This document shows, in pieces, positions 58,490 to 64,000 of a stretch of 64,000 nucleotides of DNA (within the stretch, counting starts at the first letter, position 1; the number at the start of each line of letters is the position of its first letter). The stretch lies in NCBI GenBank assembly GCA_045651765.1, contig JAZRSY010000008.1:1-64000 (forward strand). The letters are read 5' to 3'. This stretch comes from SIG565 sp045651765. GTDB lineage: Bacteria > Bacillota > Clostridia > Oscillospirales > Acutalibacteraceae. Made by a program: the position numbers and the translations under genes. A model generated the notes under the pieces. It did not search any database. It saw only the letters and a list, made by a program, of their open reading frames with translations, and was not told the origin of the DNA.

Positions 58490-60328
58490 ATGTGCGGCTT
58501 TGTAGGCTTTACAAACGGGGTATCGGATGATGGTACTTTACTTAAAAATATGATGGATAAGATTATCCACCGCGGTCCCGATTCCTCGGGGCAGTATGTA
58601 GATAATAATATTTGCTTGGGCTTTAGAAGACTAAGCATTGTAGATATTGCCGACGGCGACCAACCAATGTTTAATGAAGATGGAAATTTAGTTGTTGTTT
58701 TTAACGGCGAAATATACAACCACTTAGAACTTAGAAAAAGTTTAATTATAGCCGGACACACCTTTAAAACAAGCCACTCCGACACCGAGGTTTTATTGCA
58801 CGGATACGAAGAATATGGTGCCGAATTAGTTAAAAAATTGCGCGGTATGTTTGCGTTTGTAATTTTCAACCGCACAACAGGCGAAATTTTCGGCGCAAGG
58901 GATATGTTTGGTATAAAGCCGCTTTATTACACCTTTACCGATAATTCCTTTGTTTTCGGCAGCGAAATAAAATCGTTTTTGCCCCACCCTGAGTTTAAAA
59001 AAGAACTCAACCAAGATGCCCTTGCACACTTTTTATCGTTCCAATATTCGCCCACCGAAGAAACATTTTTTAAGGGCGTTTTCAAATTACCGCCTGCCCA
59101 CTACTTCACATATGATGGCAAAGAACTTGTAAAAACCCGTTATTTTGTGCCCGATTTTAAGGCCGAAGAAGGTTCGCTCGATTATTACAGCGACAAGGTT
59201 GATGCCGCCGTTAGAGAATCGGTTAAGGCGCACAAAATTGCCGATGTTGAGGTAGGCTCTTTCCTCTCAAGCGGCATAGATTCAAGCTACATTGCCGAGG
59301 CCGCAAATGTTGACAAAACCTTTACCGTTGGATTCGAAAGCCCCGACGGCAATCGCTACAACGAAATTGATTTTGCCAAAAAATTTGCCGACACAATTAA
59401 TGTTGAAAACATAAGCAAAATTATTACCCCCGAAGAATATTGGGGCGAATTTGCCAATATTCAGTACCAAATGGACGAGCCTTTGGCCGACCCCGCCGCC
59501 ATTGCGTTATATTTTGTTTCAAAATTGGCCAGTGAACATGTAAAGGTTGTTATGTCGGGCGAAGGGGCCGACGAACTTTTTGGTGGCTACCGCATTTATC
59601 AAGAACCGCTAACCCTTACCTATTACGACAGCATTCCCTTCCCAATAAGGCGGTTCATAAGCAAGGCCATTACCGCTTTGCACCTGCCCAAAAAACACGG
59701 CATTAACTACCTTATACGCCGCGGCCTTACAATAGAAGAACGCTTTATTGGTAACGCCAATATTTTCAGCAAAAAAGAACGCGATAAAATTTTATTAAAC
59801 GGTAAAAACAGTGTAGCCCCACAAGTGCTTTGCCAAAAGTTTTATAACGAAGCCCAAGGCCTTGACACAGTTACAAAAATGCAATATTTAGATATTAATA
59901 TGTGGCTTATGGGCGATATTTTATTAAAGGCCGACAAAACAAGTATGGCCAACTCGTTAGAATTGCGTGTTCCGTTTTTAGATAAAAAGGTTATGGAATT
60001 GGCCGAAAAAATTCCGCTTTACTGCAGGGTTAACACCAAAACCACCAAATTAGCGCTCAGAAAAGCGGCCGAAAAAACTCTGCCAAAACTGACCGCCGAA
60101 AAGGACAAACTTGGTTTCCCTGTGCCAATAAGGGTTTGGCTTACTTGGGAAACATACTATAACACCGTTAAAGAAACCTTTTTAAGCGAAACTGCTAAAA
60201 AATATTTTAACACCAAAAAATTAGTGGCTCTGCTTGACCGCCACAAAAGCGGCAAAGAAGATGTCAGCCGCAAAATTTGGACGGTATATACATTTTTAGT
60301 TTGGCACAAACAATATTTTGAAGATTAA
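58490..60328 (+). CDS. asnB: Asparagine synthase (glutamine-hydrolysing)
   Basis: 612 residues. The N-terminal glutaminase starts MCGFVGFTNG with catalytic Cys2; the C-terminal synthetase has the PP-loop VGSFLSSGIDSSYIAEAA and SGEGADELFGGYRIYQ. AAGGAG ribosome site. It makes Asn from Asp, ATP and Gln. Single gene; its terminator overlaps the ribosome site of the next small gene. Confidence 0.95.
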   Translation: MCGFVGFTNGVSDDGTLLKNMMDKIIHRGPDSSGQYVDNNICLGFRRLSIVDIADGDQPMFNEDGNLVVVFNGEIYNHLELRKSLIIAGHTFKTSHSDTEVLLHGYEEYGAELVKKLRGMFAFVIFNRTTGEIFGARDMFGIKPLYYTFTDNSFVFGSEIKSFLPHPEFKKELNQDALAHFLSFQYSPTEETFFKGVFKLPPAHYFTYDGKELVKTRYFVPDFKAEEGSLDYYSDKVDAAVRESVKAHKIADVEVGSFLSSGIDSSYIAEAANVDKTFTVGFESPDGNRYNEIDFAKKFADTINVENISKIITPEEYWGEFANIQYQMDEPLADPAAIALYFVSKLASEHVKVVMSGEGADELFGGYRIYQEPLTLTYYDSIPFPIRRFISKAITALHLPKKHGINYLIRRGLTIEERFIGNANIFSKKERDKILLNGKNSVAPQVLCQKFYNEAQGLDTVTKMQYLDINMWLMGDILLKADKTSMANSLELRVPFLDKKVMELAEKIPLYCRVNTKTTKLALRKAAEKTLPKLTAEKDKLGFPVPIRVWLTWETYYNTVKETFLSETAKKYFNTKKLVALLDRHKSGKEDVSRKIWTVYTFLVWHKQYFED

Positions 60329-60334
60329 TAAATA

Positions 60335-60376
60335 ATAAATCCTCCGTTTGCTAATAATAAAAGCAAAGGGAGGTTT
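60335..60376 (+). terminator. asnB terminator overlapping the next gene's ribosome site
   Basis: CCTCCGTTTGCT pairs with AGCAAAGGGAGG (one mismatch), then GTTTTATTTT. The right arm contains the GGGAGG that serves as ribosome site of the 60383 gene, so the stem would hide it in readthrough RNA. Confidence 0.6.
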
Positions 60377-60382
60377 TATTTT

Positions 60383-60565
60383 ATGCAAAACAATAATATT
60401 TCAAGCTTTGCTAAGGGCACACTTGTTGGTATGGTGGCCGGCGCGGCGCTGCTGGTTGGCGGAAAAATGGTTATGAACAACAACCACAATATGTCTAAGG
60501 GTTCGAGCAAAGCCATTAAGGCTGTTGGCGAGTTTGTAGATGGCGTCCACACAATGTTTAAATAA
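60383..60565 (+). CDS. 60-residue protein with a hydrophobic glycine-rich segment
   Basis: Starts MQNNNISSFAKGTLVGMVAG, then one short hydrophobic Gly/Ala segment (about residues 11-30) and a polar end (SKAIKAVGEFVDGVH). The glycine-zipper-like start recalls YtxH-type small membrane-associated proteins, but the match is weak. GGGAGG ribosome site; own terminator downstream. Confidence 0.6.
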   Translation: MQNNNISSFAKGTLVGMVAGAALLVGGKMVMNNNHNMSKGSSKAIKAVGEFVDGVHTMFK

Positions 60566-60593
60566 AAACACGGGGCTTAAACCCCGTGTTTTT
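60564..60593. terminator. Bidirectional terminator
   Basis: AAAAACACGGGG/CCCCGTGTTTTT arms, loop CTTAAA, between convergent genes. Confidence 0.85.
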
Positions 60594-60952
60594 TAATAAA
60601 ATTTATTATCGGTTAAACCAAAGCTTACCGAAAGCGCCTTGTCTACCATATTCATATCAGGCACATTTAATGTGCCCATTTTTTCTTTAAGGCGCTGTTT
60701 GTCAATTGTTCTGACCTGCTCAAGCAAGATTATGGAATCACGCGCAAGGCCGCAGCCGTCGGCATTAATTTTAATATGTGTTGGCAGTTTGCTTTTTTCT
60801 TGCTGGCTGGTTATGGCCGCCGCAATTACGGTGGGGCTGTAACGGTTACCAACATCATTCTGAATTATAAGCACGGGCCGAACCCCGCCCTGCTCTGAGC
60901 CTATAACGGGGCTTAAATCGGCATAAAATATATCTCCGCGTTTTACTGTCAT
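60593..60952 (-). CDS. MazF/PemK-family mRNA interferase (NdoA-like)
   Basis: Start at the ATG at 60950-60952; 119 residues. The fold is evident: VKRGDIFYADLSPVIGSEQG, then GVRPVLIIQNDVGNRYSPTV (active-site Arg), LPTHIKI, and SIILLEQVRTIDKQRL (Thr/Gln of the family). This is the core-genome NdoA/EndoA type that cuts RNA at UACAU-like sites. The usual antitoxin gene (ndoAI, or alr-ndoAI) is not adjacent: the upstream gene is a cohesin-like protein, so the antitoxin is missing here or lies elsewhere. Confidence 0.85.
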   Translation of the reverse strand: MTVKRGDIFYADLSPVIGSEQGGVRPVLIIQNDVGNRYSPTVIAAAITSQQEKSKLPTHIKINADGCGLARDSIILLEQVRTIDKQRLKEKMGTLNVPDMNMVDKALSVSFGLTDNKFY

Positions 60953-61065
60953 TTTTATTTCACGCTCCGAAAACATTTGGTAATTATATTTTTACCCATA
61001 TATTGCTTTTTTAAGCAATTAATAAAAATATTTTTAATATATTCTATGCGTGAAATTTTTTAAGG

Positions 61066-62586
61066 TTATTCTTCTTCGGCTTCTTCGGCTTCTTCTAAAA
61101 GTTCAAAGTCATCCTGCTCAGGTTCATAATAATCGTATTCTTCTAATTCTTCTAATTCTTCTAATTCATCTATCCTTGCTAAACGGTTTTGTGAAGCCGT
61201 TTTAGCAATTTTTACAATCATTATAATAATTAAAGCCAGAACTAATAAACCACTCACAAAAACAGCGCCAACAAAAATGCGTTCTTTAACCGTTAATGCT
61301 GCAAGTCTTGAAGAAAATTTGCTGTTTTCCAATATTTTAGCCTCTGCTAAATCAACATTAAATTCCGGTGAGCGTTGAACACTGCCTGTTGTTGAATCGT
61401 AACGGAAATAATCTTTTATTTCCGAGTTGTATTCGGCATAAAAAATTAAATAATCGGCATAATTGGGGTTTTCGTATTTAAACACCTCTACCGAATGGCC
61501 GCCCAAAACAGCGGTTGTTTTATAATATCCTTTTGGTGTTTCGGTGTTTGGCACTAAATCCAATAGCACATAATTTTGTGATGCTTCTTTTAACATTCTG
61601 TATTCTTTAAATTCCCCTGTGGCAGAAGTGTATTCAAAATATTTAGTAACACTGCCATCGGCATTTTTTGCCATTACAACAACCTTGTTGTTAACCTCGT
61701 TAACAATTGCAGGCACTTCCAGCGAATTAACCATTGTGCTCGAAAGTGTAAATCTTTCTAAAACGGTGCCTTCGGGGTATTCGTTTGCTAAAATCCATTT
61801 TTCTCCGTTAATTGTAACTTCATATGGATTAATATCAAGTGTTGTGCCATCGGCTGTGGCGCGGTTAATGTTAATAACATATTTTTTCTGTGTACCGTTG
61901 GGTGCGGTAACAACAACAATTCTCTGGTTGGCGCCCTCTTTCATATCGGCGGAGCCCTTCACACTGATTCCTGCGCCGGCATCTTCAGCAATAGCACTAA
62001 CCAAAACCTTTGTTATGGAATTATCTATGTTAACATTATAGGTGGTAACATCTTTATTAAAGGCGGGTGTGAGTGGTATATTATTTGAAAGATAGAGCGT
62101 TTTTAAGTTAGCATTACTCGATTTTTGGCTGCTGGTGTCGGCAACGTTAACGGTTGCGTTTGAACCCGATACAGTTATCTGGCCAAAGCCCCTATCGGGA
62201 GCCTGAACATAAGAGGCATCGTAAAACTTGAGCGAACACTGACCAATCTTTTTAGTCTTAAAGGTCATTGTCGCGGAAATGGATTTAACCTCACCTCCGG
62301 TTAGTGCCATTTGAACTCGATTTGTACCTTTAAGATTTACTCCTGCGGTGGAGGAGGAAACATATTCGAGTATGTTTTCATCGAACTGCAAAAAACCCTC
62401 TGCTGAGTACATTTCTTCATCCGCCGTTATTTTTACGGTAACAGTTAGGGTTGAGCCAACATATAATGAATTATTACTTAGTGAAATTGAGGTTGAGCCT
62501 GCCGCAAATGTGCTGAAGCTGAATGCCGACAGCACAATTATTAATGACATAACTAAAACTACCGATTTTTTTAATATTGATTTCAT
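61066..62586 (-). CDS. Membrane-anchored cohesin-like surface protein
   Basis: Start at the ATG at 62584-62586 (AAGAGGTATG ribosome site); 506 residues. Signal peptide (VVLVMSLIIVLSAFSF); residues about 32-145 have the cohesin-type beta pattern (SLYVGSTLTVTVKITADEEM, AEGFLQFDENILEYVSS, SISATMTFKT). Next a cadherin-like beta domain (NLKTLYLSNNIPLTPAFN, about 155-245), a unique domain, a TM helix (VFVSGLLVLALIIIMIV) and an acidic cytosolic tail rich in Glu (ELEELEELEEYDYYEPE). It is the second gene after a dockerin-bearing enzyme, so it probably holds that enzyme on the cell surface. Confidence 0.75.
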   Translation of the reverse strand: MKSILKKSVVLVMSLIIVLSAFSFSTFAAGSTSISLSNNSLYVGSTLTVTVKITADEEMYSAEGFLQFDENILEYVSSSTAGVNLKGTNRVQMALTGGEVKSISATMTFKTKKIGQCSLKFYDASYVQAPDRGFGQITVSGSNATVNVADTSSQKSSNANLKTLYLSNNIPLTPAFNKDVTTYNVNIDNSITKVLVSAIAEDAGAGISVKGSADMKEGANQRIVVVTAPNGTQKKYVININRATADGTTLDINPYEVTINGEKWILANEYPEGTVLERFTLSSTMVNSLEVPAIVNEVNNKVVVMAKNADGSVTKYFEYTSATGEFKEYRMLKEASQNYVLLDLVPNTETPKGYYKTTAVLGGHSVEVFKYENPNYADYLIFYAEYNSEIKDYFRYDSTTGSVQRSPEFNVDLAEAKILENSKFSSRLAALTVKERIFVGAVFVSGLLVLALIIIMIVKIAKTASQNRLARIDELEELEELEEYDYYEPEQDDFELLEEAEEAEEE

Positions 62587-62596
62587 AACATACCTC

Positions 62597-64000
62597 TTAC
62601 TGCTTGATTGTATATTTTTCAAGTATTGCCGCCTGTACCATTGCCAAATCGACAATGCTTATTTTATTGTCCTTAGAAATATCGCCTGCGGATTTATAAA
62701 CACCGCTAAGCTCATATTTACCCAAAATTGCCGCCTGTACCATTGCCAAATCAACAATGGTGGTTTTGCCATCGGAGTTAGTATCACCCACAACAAGCAC
62801 TGTAAAACTCTGCTTTTCGGTTCCGGCGGTATCGTAAATTTTAACCGTGTCGCCCGTGCCGATTACACCCGTTGTTTTGGCATTCCCATTTTTATCATAA
62901 ACTGTGGCAGAGCCTTTTTCAACACCAAGGTTTGTTTTAAAATTATCAACCGAGGTTGAAAATGCAACACCCGTTAAAAATTCACCCGTTTTATAGTTAT
63001 TACTAATTGTAGGGGTGGGAGTTACGACAGATTCACCTTCGGACAGACGTGCAACACTCAACTTATAAACTCGTTTTTCGCCCGACGATGCGGTAACCAC
63101 AATATCAAAATCGTTATGTCCAACCTTTAGTTGTTTTACGCCTGCACCCTCGACAGAAGCGGACTGTGAACTTGTAACAGCAACGATTTCAATAGTATCT
63201 ACCGGGTACTGAACAATAAGCTCACTCGGTTTTGTTGTATCGTACTTGTTAAAGCCCATTACCGTGTGGTTCTTTACTGTAAGCGACTCCAAGAAGTTAT
63301 TGTTGTTACCTGTTTCTTCAGGTAGCCTTGTAATTTCGGGCATATTCTTATAAACAGGAATATGGAAAACTAAGGAAGAACTCATAGCCGAACTGTAAGC
63401 CTTGGCCAAAAAGTTTGCCTTACCATATGCATCATAAGCGCTGGTGGCGTACTGGTGGTTATAAAGTCCGCCTTCGGGAATAACATCAAAATCCATGTAA
63501 TAATATGTATCCTGACCTATCGAAATATACCCTTCAGCATACCATTGTGCGCCACCCGTAATTGATTTTTCACGGGTGTTCCAGGGGCGGTTATAGCTTG
63601 TCTTGCCCGAATCCTCGCCCTTGGCGTACCAAAGGCCACGCTGAACGGCACTAAGCCCACCGCCTTTACTAGCGCCGACATTAAAGAAATTGAAATAACC
63701 TTCGTATCCAACCTCGGTTCCCGAAATGTTTCCACCTTCACCTGCACTGCCCTGCTCTTGCAAAATGTTGGATGCAATGAAAAAAGGGCTAACCCTAGAA
63801 GCCTTGGCCGCGCTCATAATTGCATCGGCATAGGTCATATTTTCGTTATCAGGTGGCGATGGCAAAGCAGCATTCATAAATGTGCCATTAAGCATTAGCA
63901 TTAGGTTTTCTTTGGTGTCATACTTTTCATCATACGCCTGTGAAGAAAACATAAAAATACTTTGAGAATCCAAGAAATTTCTTGGGTCGGTGTAATATTC
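62597..64000 (-). CDS. Dockerin-bearing glucosaminidase (5' end outside window)
   Basis: The frame is open to the right edge: nine codons before the first in-window start read EYYTDPRNF, so the N-terminus is missing. Visible order: YYTDPRNFLDSQSIFMF of the LytD/GH73-type endo-beta-N-acetylglucosaminidases with SPFFIASNILQEQGSAG (catalytic Glu region), then a cadherin-like beta domain (about 220-320 from the first Met), a short domain (GEFLTGVAFSTSVDNFKT) and a type I dockerin with two F-hand repeats (VGDTNSDGKTTIVDLAMVQA; AGDISKDNKISIVDLAMVQA). It cuts peptidoglycan glycan strands. It is 10 nt upstream of the cohesin-like gene. Confidence 0.85.
   Translation of the reverse strand, partial: EYYTDPRNFLDSQSIFMFSSQAYDEKYDTKENLMLMLNGTFMNAALPSPPDNENMTYADAIMSAAKASRVSPFFIASNILQEQGSAGEGGNISGTEVGYEGYFNFFNVGASKGGGLSAVQRGLWYAKGEDSGKTSYNRPWNTREKSITGGAQWYAEGYISIGQDTYYYMDFDVIPEGGLYNHQYATSAYDAYGKANFLAKAYSSAMSSSLVFHIPVYKNMPEITRLPEETGNNNNFLESLTVKNHTVMGFNKYDTTKPSELIVQYPVDTIEIVAVTSSQSASVEGAGVKQLKVGHNDFDIVVTASSGEKRVYKLSVARLSEGESVVTPTPTISNNYKTGEFLTGVAFSTSVDNFKTNLGVEKGSATVYDKNGNAKTTGVIGTGDTVKIYDTAGTEKQSFTVLVVGDTNSDGKTTIVDLAMVQAAILGKYELSGVYKSAGDISKDNKISIVDLAMVQAAILEKYTIKQ

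Overview
The window reads as part of the chromosome of an anaerobic, low-GC, spore-forming Firmicute, most likely a gut Clostridia of the Oscillospiraceae/Acutalibacteraceae kind. The evidence is a class III (oxygen-sensitive) ribonucleotide reductase with its activase, a SleB-type cortex-lytic enzyme, hrcA-grpE-dnaK-dnaJ under a CIRCE element, a class B sortase, and surface proteins with cohesin-like and dockerin modules. No rRNA is present, so the family is an inference.

Two regions differ sharply. Bases 1 to about 24,385 are accessory DNA lying on the 3' side of a tRNA-Leu(UAA) gene (24386-24472, minus strand), a classic island integration site. This part holds two site-specific recombinases (a tyrosine type at 1.0-1.9 kb and a large serine type at 6.7-8.2 kb), several XRE regulators, a Cys-rich KTR gene typical of conjugative transposons, and an origin-like control region with two families of iterated motifs inside a 95-bp inverted repeat carrying outward promoters (9.07-10.38 kb). 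It also has a four-gene mobile-element block ending in a RemA/DUF370-like gene (10.4-12.8 kb). An XRE + membrane transglutaminase + 134-bp hairpin module occurs twice, at 2.66-4.02 and 22.93-24.39 kb; this suggests two successive or tandem insertions.

The most unusual content is a tight minus-strand operon at 12838-20454: a NurA-like nuclease, a HerA-like ATPase, a GHKL (Hsp90/MORC-like) ATPase, a radical-SAM protein with a possible B12-binding N-terminus, and a four-TM protein fused to a HAD-type nucleotidase. It is preceded by a separately promoted AlbA/Schlafen-like regulator (20557-21981) and by a SLOG sensor gene divergent from an XRE repressor (22206-23268). I do not recognise this gene set as a named system; its island setting and parts suggest genome defence.

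From 24.5 kb on the DNA is ordinary core genome: ttcA-like tRNA thiolase, azlCD exporter, PAP2 phosphatase, a 1,920-residue BspA-like LRR surface protein, rhaM, ileS, sleB, the hrcA-grpE-dnaK-dnaJ heat-shock operon, nrdDG, sortase B, plsY-der-DUF512, rpmF-yceD, pgi, dacF, mnmA, secA, apbE, asnB and a MazF/PemK toxin homologue. The right edge holds a dockerin-bearing glucosaminidase (cut by the window) followed 10 nt later by a membrane-anchored cohesin-like protein, a possible two-gene cell-surface attachment pair.
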